From Heligmosomoides polygyrus polygyrus (taxonomy: Eukaryota > Nematoda > Chromadorea > Rhabditida > Heligmosomidae), in NCBI GenBank assembly GCA_947396885.1, contig OX377205.1, positions 28,769,899-28,833,898 on the forward strand: a stretch of 64,000 bases of DNA. Reading direction: 5' to 3'. A model generated the notes under the pieces. That model had not been told where the DNA came from. It did no database searches and worked only from the letters and a program-made list of their open reading frames with translations. Of this stretch, positions 41,401 through 52,172 are shown piece by piece. Position 1 is the first letter of the stretch. The number at the start of each line of letters is the position of its first letter. The translations under genes and the position numbers were made by a program.

Positions 41401-44400
41401 TGAGCTGGCCGCCAATCGAGGAAGTTGGTCACCCAAATCCGGATTTCGTCGTAGTCAGGGAACATTTTCCCATCCAAGACGTGCTGCATCGAGCGGAGTA
41501 TGTAGTAGTTGGATGGGGCCATGTAAGGGCTGTTCAGCGGATGAGGCAAAAAGATTCAACCAAGTTTCTTGATTTGATGCTGACCGACTTTTGCGGCATG
41601 ATGCCTCGCATTGTCATTAAAGAAGTTGGTAGAAGACGTGTCAACTCGAATGGATCTAAATTTAGGTAAGGATTTGGAGTAGGATTTGGAGCTCTACTGC
41701 AAGCTCCGGCTCCGATCTTGTCGGGTCAGCTTCAACGGCAGTCTGTGAAAGGTAGCTATCCAGGACAGGACGATGAGATTCTGCAGCGGACTTCATCAAT
41801 TTGAACTCGTAGAGGGCACACACGCACGATTATTTTCTGGTCCATTACTGTCTGAAGACTATAATTTCTGAAACCGATGAGGGAATAATGTAAGAAAAAT
41901 AGGTAATGTAGAAGATGAAACGCCGCGAAAAACTACCTTTCATAGATAACACATTGAAGGGAAGTGGACTCGATTAAGGATTGTGGTTTTTCTTATAGCA
42001 ATAACCTAGGCATTAAAAGGCATACCCGTGATATATGTAATACGGCTATGTTATGCACATACAACATCTTTAAGGTAACAGTCACTAGGAATAAATCTGT
42101 TCTCCGAAGGGTGAAGACTTATATGCCCCCTTGCTGAATCAAGTGTATCCGTGTTTGCTTCATATTAAAAAAAAAATGACGCATTTACTATAGAGAAGGT
42201 ACAGAACAACTTCCCTAAAAAGCTTCTTCTTAGAACAGGGAGTTTCTTCATGTGCACCCATAGAAGAATCCCGCCGCAGTGTTTTTGACATCTGTCTTGT
42301 ATATAAGTTGTTATACTTTACCAGCGATTCTGGGCTTGATAGATTCTTTAAGATGAAGACACCCAAGAGATTGCTCCGCTGAGCTACAGCTACCTCGGCC
42401 AAGGACCAATTTGCAAGCAATACCTTCCTCATATAGGACGGGTACTTTGAACTTGGAAATCTCTTTCCGTTTCCCCTAACACGAAGACAGTTCAGAAGCC
42501 GAGTTGAAAGTTTGTTGCTCAGATCTGAAATTGGTTGAGTAATATGACTGCTTGTAGGTACTGCCTCACTGTTTCTCTGTTGCCTACCCTGCGTTCTTTT
42601 TGTGATGGTTGCTGTGTTTGCTCTCTAACGTGTTGCCTTATGCAATCGTAATAAACAATAACAATAACAATAACAATAACAATAACCCTTTTAAACAATT
42701 CTTTAACCATAAGCGGTTTATGGAGATCACAAACGGATCAGCTGTAGGGGAATAGAGCTGCTATTTCCATGACAGGATCATCGCGAAAGGCATAGGAAAC
42801 TTTCTGTTAATATAGCAAGAAATATCAGCCACTCTAATAAATTTTCAAGTTTCTGAAATGACAGGACTTTTCAAACTTTTAATTCTTCCACCTTATTTTG
42901 CTGTTTTTGTCTCATGTATCTCTTGGATTCACAAAAATTTTCTTTATTTAGGCCAGTTCGAAATAGACCACTTTATATGCCGTCTACAACACTGGGATGT
43001 ACGTCCGATAAAGAATGTGATAACGTGCTACATGGCTCCACATGTGGAACAATTGTCATTCCTCCCGAGGGTCTCTGCTTCTCGAACGGTGCAAATTTTC
43101 CAAGTGTGTTTTTAGTCTACTTTCCTTTCTCACAGCCTTTTTTAGTTTCAATTCAGCGATAACGTTTTTAGTAGAAATGCCCATTTTGACAGAAAGGATG
43201 AAGCGATTTCGTTTGTAAAATTACAAACATGTTTTCTCCAAAAGATTCAAAACAGTTATGCATAACCCCATAACTTCGACGCAAACCTTTCTTCTATTCA
43301 ATGAGTGCTCATGTGCCTCCAGGCTATGTACTGTCATTGAACAGAATAAAGGTTGTCGCTGTCGCAATTGCCCTCAACAGTCATGTTGGGGCTGCTAAGG
43401 AAGGTTGTAGCTGTTACGGCGGATTTGGGTATGAAGCACGGAACGCTGGTAGAGAGCGTATCCCTCAGTATGCGGACACAACCTTACCATCGTGAACACA
43501 ATGTTTCGAAAGCGTGACCCCAGTCTCGTTTCTTTCTAAAGCCTAAATACCAAGACACAAATCGACTTCGTCCTTGATACGCACTCTTGGGTTCGCTCCT
43601 TGGGAAGAAGCAGTTAGGGCGATAGAGTCCCCGAAAATCGAGTGGTGACGGTAGATGGAAAGCGCAGCAGCTTTGCAAGTTCTGAACTAGCATGTCAAAG
43701 CCTGGGCGGCGCAAGATCAAGAAACACCCAGCACCTAGCGACATTAGGGAGAAGTCTGGGAAAAGAAAAACTAAACCACACGCGTTCGTGGACGATAAGA
43801 ACGCTGCCAGCGGGCGTATGTATCAGAAGGCGAAGAAAGTGGATAAGTAGGGGGCTCTTGCGATGGACAGCGATATCTGCTGACTTACCAAGGCACACCA
43901 TCGCCATGCCGAGGATATTGAGAAATTTTTGGGCATCAACAGTGAGAACGGCCATCTACTGGCGAACCACAAGAGAGGTATGAAACATTGGTATGACTAC
44001 CTCGAGAGAATTTCGACGGTCGGGTTTGCTCCGTCTGTCCATTGCATCCTTTGCAAAATCACTGTGCAGGAGATGAAAGCGGCTTTGAAGAAGACGAAGC
44101 CAAGCAAAGCGATGGGTCTCGACGACATAGCGGTCGACCTGTTGGAATTGATGTGCTGGAACCCTTGAAACTGGCTAGCGAAGTTTCTCAACCAGGTTGT
44201 TGCAGAAAAGAATGTGCCTGATACTACTTACTTTGATACTTTGATTGTTTATTGTCGGCTGGAGGTCTTCTCATCGGGGACCACAACTCTTCCAGACCGC
44301 TCGATCTCTGGCTGCTTGCATCCAGTGAGGCAGACTCCGCTCTCTGAATGATCTTGAGAATCAGTCTGCCCATCGCGTTCGCGGTCGTCCCAATGGTCTT

Positions 44401-47400
44401 TTATGGTTTCTCGGGAGCCATTCTGTGACACGGAGACTAAATCTATCGTTCTTTCGCCGAAGCAGGTGTCCAGCCCAGCGATATTTGGACTTGTTCATGT
44501 ACTGCAGCGGGTCTACTAGTTGCGACTTCTCCCGTAGCTCCGAGCTTCGTAGGCTTTATTGCCATTGCTGACGAAGGCTTGTCCTCAGAAGTATCTCTCC
44601 AGTGCACGATGCGTAGTTTGCATCGCTCTGGCGATTGTCTTGTTGTCGGGCCAGGTTTCCGTCGCGTAACACATCGCAGGCAGTACAGAGGCGTTGAATA
44701 TCGAGGCTCTGAGGCCGGGATCCTTGACCTGATCGGTGACTTCGCGAATCGAACTGAAGGCTGCCCATGCTGCGTGTCTCCTGCAGGCGATTTCAGAAGC
44801 GAGGTCGTTGTTGTCGTTCAGCTCTCTTCCCAGATAGACGTAGGAGTCGACCTGTTGTAGAGCGACTCCATTTAACCTTACGAGTCCCGTGACACACCAC
44901 TGGTTGATCATGAATTGCGTTTTGGACATATCCATGTCCAATTCAATCTTCATACCTGCCACATTGAGCTCGTTCAGCATTTCCTTGACTTCTGCCGTGC
45001 TGGTAGAGTTGAGAGCAATATCGTCGACGAAGCGAAGGTTGCTGATCCGTTTACCGTCGACAAGGTAGCCTTTATCGTCCCAGTTCAAGTCTTTCATGGC
45101 ATCCTGGAGTGCCGCTGTGAATAGCTTGGGAGAAATCGTGTCTCCCTTCCGTACTCCTTTCCCGATAGGATTTTTAAGCTTTCGATCGAACAGCTAGATG
45201 GTAGTCGATGTGATCGAGAAGCATTCGTCGAGAAGTCGGATGTAGGGCGATGGTATACCAGCATGCACAAGCGCGTTCAGAACGGCGTTGATTTCCACAG
45301 AGTCGAACGCTTTCCGATAATCCACGAAGAGAAGGACAAGTGGGAGGTGGTATTCGCGGCTCCTCTCGATGAGCTGTGAGACAGTCTGAATATAGTCCAT
45401 GCAGGAGAAATCCTTGCGAAACCCTGCTTGCTCCACTGGCTGGAACTCATCCAAGCAACGCTCCATGCGGTTGAGCAGTATCTTGGTGAAGATCTTGTAC
45501 TCAACCGAGACAAGACTGATGGGTCGATAGTTGTTGGTATCCTCCTGCTGACCTTTTTTGAAGATTAGAACTGTTTTCGACTCCTTCCATGAGTCGGGAA
45601 TAATACCAAGTCGAAGGTAGTTGTTGAAGTGCTTGGCAAGAAGTGAGCAGAGGGCACTGCCAATCGCACGAAGAAGATCAGCAGAAATGTCGTCCGGTCC
45701 GGGAGCAGTGCCCGGCTTCATCGTTCTGATGGCATAAGCAACTTCTGATTCCGGAATGGGATGTACTTCCTCAGCTGGTGGCATCAAGCATTTTGGGACA
45801 GCGCTGGAAGAACGAAACAGATCTGTATAGAATTCTTGAACGATGGCCTCCATCGCACTTCGAGACGTTTGCGTTGTTCCATCCTTATCCATAAGGGCTG
45901 GCATTATTGTCTGCTGATAGCAGAGATCTCTTTTGCAGCGCTTTATGCTTGAACCTTTTCCAGCAGCTTCTAACAGCTTCAATCTTCTGTAGGCTTGAAC
46001 GGACTACTTCACTGCAATTCGACAGGCCTTCGAGATGGTGACTTTTTCCAGATGGGAAACATTAGGATCCAGTTTGACAGCTCTTCTTTGCTCCAAGAGT
46101 TTAATCGCATGTGCGTTGCGTTGAGTCTTGAAGCAGTCGGTGATGTGGCTTCGCAAGAGCTGAAAGCACATTTCAACAGTCCTTTGGAGAGAAGGTCGTA
46201 GAATTCCGATGGATCTTCAAGAAGATTCTAACCATACAACTTTATGGCATATTCCAACTCCTCAGACTTGAATGTGGGGATCCCCACCGGTGCCGGTTTA
46301 TGGGTGTCACGCTTGGACATCCTCTTTTTGAGAGTCAGCTTCGCACGGACAAGATGGTGATCCGAGCCGGTGTCAAATGAAGGCAGCACGGAGACGTCGA
46401 ACAGACTCCAGCGTCCGTTTGTAAAAACATGGTCGATCTCCGAGCGTGTTTCTCCATTTGGGCTTTCCCAGGTCCATCGCCAGTTTGAGTACTTCTCAAA
46501 CAAAGAATTTTCGTGGAAGAGACGGCAGGCGGAGAGAAAGTCTATCAGGCGCTCTCCGTTTTCGTTCCGTGAGGAAGTTCCATGTGGTCCTAGCCTCCAT
46601 TCGTCGTTAACAATCCTTTCGAATAGCTTGTAGAATTACTCATTTTCTTCGTCTGTGGCCGCAGATGTTGGAGCATATCCATTTATGATGGTGGTGGTTC
46701 CTTGATCTTTGGTTTCCAGACGAAGAACAGCTACCCGCGGACTGATGACCTTGTAAGAGTCTACTAGGTGGTGCACTGTTGAATTGACGAGAAATCCAAC
46801 TCCGCCAATATTCTTTTTGTCCACCTTTGATCCGATAATGAGAAGCTCGTTCTGGTCGGTCCTTCTTATGGTTTTCTTTCTGAACTTCGTTTCCTGCAGG
46901 GCGATAACGTCGTGTTTGATGTTGCGGCTTCTGTAAAGCAGTGTCCGAAGATCCTGCTCAGATGCGATCGTACGACAGTTATAAGAGCAGACGGATAGAC
47001 AGTTTCCGTGTCGTGGTGGGAGGGAGTTTCCGGTAGTCCGATTCCAATGACGTCCTGATAGTTTGACTCCGAGATTAGATGGCCCCTCGCCGGAGGTGGA
47101 TGCAACCGACGTCGTAGAAGTCCACCTCTGGCGGGCGGAGGGCTGGGGCGCGGGTTTGAGCCATGGCGGTGGTCTGGTTATTCACATGTTCCTGGCCAGG
47201 GATACAGGAGAGCCGCCCATACACGACAAAGCGTCGCGTACTGCGTGACAGTTTGTGCCGTTAGCCATCACTAAGTGATGTTTACCCCTTCACCGCGATG
47301 AGGTGGCATATGAAGGGGATGTGCCTGATAGTTGACAAAAAAGCACGACAATCCAGATTTGGAGAAAGAGAGGCATTCCTGCAGACCGTATGGAATACTG

Positions 47401-48915
47401 GCCAATTCGCTTGCTGTCCTCAGGATTAAAACCTTCGAGCGAATTGTGGAATAATGTATTCCCGATATGGTGATGCTTTCAACCTGTTAATATGGCTTCT
47501 GTATCACCGCCGATGCCACATAAATACTGCCAAACATAAAAACCGAAGCAGTTACGCTTAGCCTTTCTCGGTTTGAGAGAAACATTTGTTCGCCTAGCGC
47601 GTGAGGTCATATGGTGCACCTTAGAAAAGAAGGATTCCCCAAAAAGCTTATTGAGTGGGTACTTTACGGTTCTAATGAGCGCCATCTCAGGAGACCTTTA
47701 GAACCCTTTGTGTGCAGAAGAGTCATGCTTGCCATAGAAGACAAGGCTGAACTCAAGCGACAAACAAAAGTTTGGCGTGACCGCTCGGTGGCATTTAATC
47801 TGAAAGCCAAACATTACTCTACTTGACGATAGACCTAAACGAGACTGGATCCATTGAGATCAATGGCACTGCGATCGTACGAGCTCCAAGCATCAAGCAT
47901 CTTAGATCTATGATTGCGGGCGATGGAAGCACGATATTCGGGATAACATCACTCGTTGGTACAGGTGGACGAAATAGCGCTCAAAGTCAGGCGTTCTACG
48001 CACCAGAACTTAAATCGAAGATCTAAAGAGCCGTCGAAGAATCAGTCAGAGGAGCGCAAAAGGAAAAAATAAGTGAAGAAGCAAGGATAGCCAAGAAAAG
48101 GCTAACTGTTTTATGATGTGCTGAGTGTTGGCCCGCAACCAAGGAGGTTAGGGCACTCCTCCGCATAATGAAAGCAAAAATGCTATTTTGGGCTCCTGCT
48201 GTTACGCGTTTGGACCGTGTTCGCAGCGATGCATGATTGTAGCTTCTCCAATTGCTGACAAGTTACGTGAAGCTTGTCTTCGGTAATGTCGCCACGTTCT
48301 GTTCGGAAGAATGTTCTTAATGCAGATGATGCTAGGAAAACGGTATGAAGGACGACCGAAGGAGCATTGATTTGATAAGCTGTATGTAAACCTAAGGAAT
48401 GTTGTAATTAAATCAAAAATTTGATCACGTAAACTGGCATCGCCATACCAGAAGAACGGGATCGCCTCTAAGCTAGACAAACGCTGGTGAAGAGGAGGAG
48501 GAGGAAGAAGAAGAACAATGTATCTTTGGGCTGTATTGTTTGACAACACTGCTAAGATCTGTTTGGAGATTTGTATGTACCTCTGTGGACTGCTGTTTCC
48601 GAATTCATCTACGCTGTGAGAGCAATGTAAACTTTCCTTGTCATGCATTGTTTCGACGCTGATAGGCGTTGTGCTTCGAGGGTACTATTCTTTCCCAAGG
48701 AATCATCACGCTCCTCAATTATAAATCGATGCAGTCGCTCTTGGAGAACAATTTGCAATTGCCGAAGGTGCCACATGTTGAGCCTTTCAGCTGCTTTATA
48801 ATAAATCGCCAATTTTTTACAGATATCTCTAACTAAAACCTCCATGACTTTAGGTGCAGGAGATTCTTCCTCAACCGCTCCAACAGCTCCATCAGGTGGA
48901 GCACCGACTCAGTAA
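38352..48915 (+). CDS. CAP-domain (SCP/TAPS, ASP-like) secreted protein gene, 5' incomplete
   Basis: Five plus-strand exons (38352-38442, 39997-40135, 41035-41138, 42952-43103, 48854-48915) have pyrimidine-rich ..TAG/CAG acceptors and GT donors, and the codon phase agrees at all four junctions (2, 0, 2, 1). The spliced product is about 181 residues from mid-domain to stop. It begins with a helix AVDWYAEKC, then YAELVVSAINAWR and GANYTDQRLETFAN. Next is MVFYKSVRFGCAVNSC, the QMVW..GCxxxxC block of CAP proteins. A Cys-rich tail (GCTSDKECDNVLHGSTCG, EGLCFSNG) and a Ser/Thr/Pro/Gly end follow. Hookworm CAP proteins (ASPs) are secreted and act at the host-parasite interface. The signal peptide and N-terminus are not identified. 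The introns are filled with transposon remnants. A pseudogene is possible given the unclear 5' part. Confidence 0.65.
38443..39996 (+). other. CAP gene intron (1554 bp)
   Basis: Contains a hairpin repeat copy (39779-39826) and a 73-codon open frame (39427-39645) without family similarity. Nothing else is recognised. Confidence 0.5.
39779..39826 (-). repeat. Hairpin repeat, copy 2
   Basis: The reverse complement of GCCCCAACCAGACGTTTGGC ... TAAATGTCTGGT aligns with 34477-34520, including the GCCAAACGTCTGGTTGGGGC half. The other arm carries different substitutions, yet the stem still pairs. Confidence 0.75.
39997..40135 (+). CDS. CAP gene exon (SYAELVVSAINAWR)
   Basis: 139 nt between CTTTTTAG and GTAAGC. 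The first base completes the Arg codon left by the previous exon, and the exon ends in phase 0. It encodes SLQAFRPLSYAELVV, SAINAWRTPAV and GIGANYTDQRLETFAN. The other two frames contain stops. Confidence 0.65.
41035..41138 (+). CDS. CAP gene exon (MVFYKSVRFGCAVNSC)
   Basis: Acceptor AATATTCAG, phase 0 start, donor CTGC|GTACGT, phase 2 end. The QMVW-like MVFYKS and GCAVNSC motif with a later ACVFN is the most diagnostic CAP block in the window. Confidence 0.65.
41343..41669 (+). CDS. Unidentified ORF in CAP gene intron
   Basis: A 108-codon open frame with balanced, protein-like composition (EEVGHPNPDFVVVREHFP, EYVVVGWGHVRAVQRMRQ, FCGMMPRIVIKEVGRRR). I do not recognise the family. It may be a retroposed or transposon-derived fragment. 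No splice or TE boundary is evident. Confidence 0.3.
   Translation: MSNVHEKDPANLMYLAIKEMSWPPIEEVGHPNPDFVVVREHFPIQDVLHRAEYVVVGWGHVRAVQRMRQKDSTKFLDLMLTDFCGMMPRIVIKEVGRRRVNSNGSKFR
42165..42700 (+). mobile_element. CR1-like 3' end with (AATAAC)n tail
   Basis: FTIEKVQNNFPKKLLLRTG followed by SFFMCTHRRIPPQCF (about 42184-42285) is the C-terminal block of CR1-type RT proteins. Decayed coding and 3' UTR follow, ending in a hexanucleotide tail (42650-42687). It is a 5'-truncated insertion in the CAP gene intron. Confidence 0.8.
42952..43103 (+). CDS. CAP gene exon (Cys-rich tail)
   Basis: Acceptor TTTATTTAG, donor CCAA|GTGTGT. One base completes the preceding codon and the exon ends in phase 1. It encodes PSTTLGCTSDKECDNVLHG, STCGTIVIPPEGLC and FSNGANFP. 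The four cysteines (C-x5-C-x8-C-x10-C) resemble the Cys-rich extension after ASP CAP domains. Confidence 0.6.
44585..45982 (-). pseudogene. Copy E reverse transcriptase, one in-frame stop
   Basis: 45982-45197 and 45193-44585 lie in the same frame, separated only by a TAG at 45194-45196. In order: ILDIRTMKPGTAPGPDDIS-like block (VAYAIRTMKPGTAPGPDDIS), SKTVLIFKKGQQEDTNNYRP, LLFVDYRKAFDSVEINAVL (motif A), GKGVRKGDTISPKLF after the stop (motif B), ISNLRFVDDIALNSTS (motif C as VDD where A/YADD is usual) and SYVYLGRELNDNNDLASEIA. One base change would account for the stop. The FVDD box is a variant. Confidence 0.9.
46228..47000 (-). pseudogene. Copy E endonuclease domain
   Basis: Minus strand: VCSYNCRTIASEQDLRTLL, DVIALQETKFRKK (catalytic Glu), IGGVGFLVN, then IINGYAPTSAATDEENE with a TAA stop at 46636-46638. 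In the same frame beyond it come WRWTWESPNGETRSEIDHVF and FDTGSDHHLVRAKL (SDHH, catalytic His). This is an APE-type endonuclease. Apart from the stop and one frame change near 46870, it is well preserved. Confidence 0.9.
48854..48915 (+). CDS. CAP gene terminal exon
   Basis: Acceptor GACTTTAG. The two bases GT complete the Ser codon begun by A at 43103, then AGDSSSTAPTAPSGGAPTQ and TAA. The Ser/Thr/Pro/Gly-rich end is plausible for a secreted protein. An AATAAA lies at 49160-49165. Evidence is phase and composition only. Confidence 0.45.
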
Positions 48916-50389
48916 ATACGCAACAAAGTCATAACGCCCCACAAACTTCAAAGTCAAAGGTAAGGCTTCTACAGAATTCGAGTTTTGAGTAGAAGGTTCT
49001 TTATTTGTAAAGAGGGGTGATCTCGCTTCAGAACCGTCCTGGAAATTTTGCACTATCCTTGGCGTGGGGGCACATTACTCTTGTTAGTCCTATAGTGATT
49101 CTTTCTCTAATACTTGTCCAGTGTATCAAATTCAAATTCAGTTCGCTTTCGTTTCTCGCAATAAAGGCTCACCATTGTTTCACCACTTGTTCTACAACTA
49201 TGTTGCATTCTTTGCTTAACTGACCTGACAAATCTCTGAGGAACTGTATTCTAGTGCTGTTTTTGTTCAAGTTAACGCAGGCGTTAATTGTCATCAATTT
49301 GTCAATACAATTTTTTGTTGCTCCAGAACTAGCAACAGTTAAACTCATTCAATTACTCATTCAGCTTTTAGTTAAACTCAACTCGCTCACTCATTTGCGG
49401 CCATTAGGCATAAAATTTTCAAAAAAAGACACCTCATGTGACTGCAAATACGAATTTGCTTTTATAGATCCTTGCTAGCTAACTGGACAGTCGTCATTAA
49501 CAGAAGCGGCATCAACTTCATATTGGATAAATGAATAATTCCCTTATTATGGTCTTACTGAATAAAGCACTGCAAGTCCATGCCTTTGTGTTTGTCTTGG
49601 ATAGTTCGTCCAAAGATAGATGAGAATATACGAGTTGTGCTGCAGTGAAGACCTAATTGAGAAATTTTACCATAGAAGAATCATACCTTAAGTAACGACA
49701 CAGTGAAATCAAAAAACATCGTAGATTAAGATTCTTGCCGTGTTGCTCTTACTACTTGCTTTCTTCAAATTTCCTTCAGTTTCAAATGATAACGAGAACA
49801 CCACACTCTGACTTGAGGCAAACAGGAAGCCTACGATGGTTCCGTCGGAAGTTGAATGATTCCACCATCGGCTTGCTCCGAAACTTGCTCCTCATCCACA
49901 TATCTCCTTTTCGACCTTTTTTTCGAATTGTAGCGCAGATCTCTGTGCATTTACGGTTTAAGGAAGTAAGTGCGGTGTATAATAACTCCAAGCGCCCGCA
50001 GTTTTCGACAGTGTAGCGGATAGGGCGCCCGGAGTTATTACTTGTTAATCCACTTTACTGTGTATGAGAAGTTCACATCACAGAACGCGCAGATCTCGCA
50101 TTAGTTTATTCTACAGACATGCATATTAAATCCGACATCCAAGAGGAAGAAGAAAAGTGTCAGCCTGACAGCCGAGAGCCCACACCCCACGACGAACCCA
50201 ATGGGGCGTTTTTCTGTCCTCCCTGGGTCGCGGGCCTCTAAGTGGTGGCTTAATGGGGGACCCGATAGCCAGTGGGAAACTCCCTCACGGATATTTTTAA
50301 TGGGGCCCAATGGCGCCGGGTAAGACAAGGCGAGGCGTTATTAGTTGGCTTAATCAATCTCCCGTAGATTGACTATCCTTTCCGGGACA
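48916..50389. other. Unassigned sequence with a GC-rich block
   Basis: No gene recognised. 50145-50335 is distinctly GC-rich compared with its flanks and contains no clear RNA or repeat family. A possible CAP-gene poly(A) signal is at 49160. Confidence 0.4.
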
Positions 50390-50447
50390 TATTGTAGGGA
50401 GATCGGGACATAATACCGTAGTATTATGTCCCGATCTCCCTACAATA
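50390..50447. repeat. Perfect 27-bp palindrome hairpin
   Basis: TATTGTAGGGAGATCGGGAC and its seven following bases (50390-50416) are exactly reverse-complemented at 50421-50447, with a 4-base loop CGTA. There is no mismatch. The upstream CCGGGACATATTGTAGGG shares sequence with the arm. Confidence 0.97.
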
Positions 50448-51329
50448 CTTCATCTCCTTACAATCTGCTTACAGGTGTCTGTAAACTTTAAGGAGTACTT
50501 TTTGAATGAAGATTGGATAGGCTTCTTCTTTACAGTTAGACCAGAAAGCAGAATTTCAGCGCGAATTGCTAGTGGTCTGGACGAGGGTACAGCTGCAGCT
50601 TCCCATCTTAAGAGGCTGTCCATAGCAGAACTGATTTTCACAATGGCCTCTCCATCCCTCTTTTTTAACAGCGTACAAGCAACCTTCCCGAGAGCAGCAT
50701 ATGCCTAGAAGTCATATGTTGTAACATCATGTAACCATCGGTTTTCGTGCCCTCACTCTTTCGGAACTGTAATACTTACCGTTAAGGTTAAGGTCGTCTG
50801 CCTGAACAGTTTCTGAAACTTGTCGCTTCAAAAAGTGTTGTCGGCAGGAGTCTCCAAGAGGGACAGACTGCCGGAGGACTGAACTTGAGCATTGCTGAAG
50901 GACGTGCAGCTGCAGGGTCTCGAAGGGCTAAAAGTCCTCGTCACCAAAACGATTCAAAAGTGTTGGTGAAGAAAAAGATGAAGAAACGATAGAACAAAAG
51001 GATAACTGGTTGATACCCTGTTCCGAAAAAATGGAGACTGTGCGCATGGATGCAGGAGGTGCCTGAGTGGAACCCAAATAGACACGTACAACTGATTTGA
51101 TATGCACAGACGCCGCAACAGCAGCAATGGAAGTTCATCTAAAGATCAAGTATGGTAGAAATAGTAGTTCACAGAAATAAAATAAAAGCCTACCTTGCTA
51201 ACGCATCTACAGGACAAGCTGTCGATAGTAACAGTGTAATGGACTCCAGGTTTACTTTTCGAAGAGAAGCTTTATTCCTATTCTCCAAGTTCCACTATGA
51301 GTCGCTTGATTATGAACCAATGCAGCAGT

Positions 51330-51412
51330 GCATTAGCGTAGAGCTGGTGGAGTATTCCTCCTTACCCTTGTAGTGGGTAACGAGGATGACTCCGCCAGCT
51401 CTACGCTAATGC
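51330..51412. repeat. 24-bp inverted repeat with nested hairpin
   Basis: GCATTAGCGTAGAGCTGGTG (51330-51349, arm to 51353) pairs with 51389-51412 with one mismatch. The loop contains TACCC/GGGTA. CCTTGTAGTG occurs both in the loop and just outside the right arm (51413), which suggests a copy-and-invert event. Confidence 0.92.
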
Positions 51413-51944
51413 CCTTGTAGTGCATGATGCTTGTGATTGCGGACCTGACGATGAGTGGCTGTTTGTGTTATCTCTAAATGTCGACGTAGTTCACAAATGT
51501 ACGATTGCGTTGTTAGCTTAAAAAGGTACTATACGGTAAACTCCTGGTCATTTCTTGCAAGCTTATGGATGTTCGAAAGGCAGAAGGAAGTTAAGTGATA
51601 TTTTGCTTGCGGCCAAGTATTGACGGTGACTTTTTTTGGAACGAGGCGTCTGATATGCAGCTGCAGCTCACATTAGGAACCTAAACAAAAAAGAATTGCA
51701 TCGATTTCGACGCTTATAATGTTATTGGTGAGCACTACGATCTACTATAACTTGAAGCGCTTAAAACTTCCCTTTCCTGCGTTTACTCAATTGCTTAAGA
51801 CTTCGTTAGGGTGCGTCACGAACATGGAAATCGGGCAGACCTTCCACGCCGACGTTTTACCATGATAAGGCTAATCCCGTACTTCAGGCATATTGTCTTA
51901 TTCCAGACATTAAATTCTTCATCTATATAACACTACATTTTCAG

Positions 51945-52172
51945 CTCTGATTTTCGGAGAATTCTCAACAACCAGAGAAAGTGCGACAATGATGATGAAT
52001 AGTAGACGGAAAGAATTGCAAGCACGAACAAAGTGCCTCTGCTGGATCGATCTAGCTCGTCTCTTTCCTCGAACATGAGCACTACCCCGCTTACCGTGGA
52101 AGACTATGCCCGGGCCCGAGTTAGAAGGTCTTCAAAAACTTCACTTTCTTCGACTGTTCACAGAAGCAACTG
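51945..52172 (+). CDS. Candidate host exon with a frameshift
   Basis: Acceptor ACATTTTCAG, donor AACTG|GTATTT. Two overlapping frames look coding: LIFGEFSTTRESATMMMNSR (51947 on) and, after a shift near 52020, VPLLDRSSSSLSSNMSTTPL followed by TVEDYARARVRRSSKTSLSS. This is a Ser-rich, basic, cytoplasmic-tail-like composition. Family not recognised. It could equally be two exons or a decayed gene. Confidence 0.3.

Larger units (their letters stand above)
44224..47318 (-). mobile_element. Nearly full-length RTE-1-like retrotransposon copy E (nested)
   Basis: This 3095-bp minus-strand insert splits copy D. The target ATGTGCCTGATA is duplicated perfectly (44212-44223 and 47319-47330). The 5' end has a short hairpin region (TGAAGGGG..CCCCTTCA), followed by an endonuclease and RT. 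Only one in-frame stop interrupts the RT frame, so the copy is young. The 3' end is a short AAAGTA-like tail. It belongs to the same broad family as copy F (shared LGRE, VKGVR-type and RFxDDI motifs), distinct from copies A-D. Confidence 0.92.
43301..48517 (+). mobile_element. RTE-like copy D, split by a nested element
   Basis: The plus-strand frame pieces match copy B. LNSHVGAAKEGCSCYGGFG (43372-43428) is endonuclease; EDIEKFLGINSENGHLLANH (43912-43971) and KAALKKTKPSKAMGLDDIAV (44078-44137) are linker, with NQVVAEKNVPD ending at 44223. After the nested element it resumes near 47331 (TIQIWRKRG-type reading, decayed), then RKEGFPKKLIEWVLYGSNER (47620-47679), a deletion removing the YADD region, ELKRQTKVWRDRSVAFNLKA and RIMKAKMLFWAPAVTRLDRV (48165-48222). 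The end is a GGA/GAA-rich tail (48492-48517). It is a 5'-truncated, inactive copy in the CAP gene intron. Confidence 0.88.

Noticed and set aside
42858..42917. Signal-peptide-like ATG frame (MTGLFKLLILPPYFAVFV) just upstream of the Cys-rich exon
   Set aside because: Splicing to 42952 would need a roughly 36-base intron and the phase does not match, whereas the exon at 41035-41138 fits in phase.
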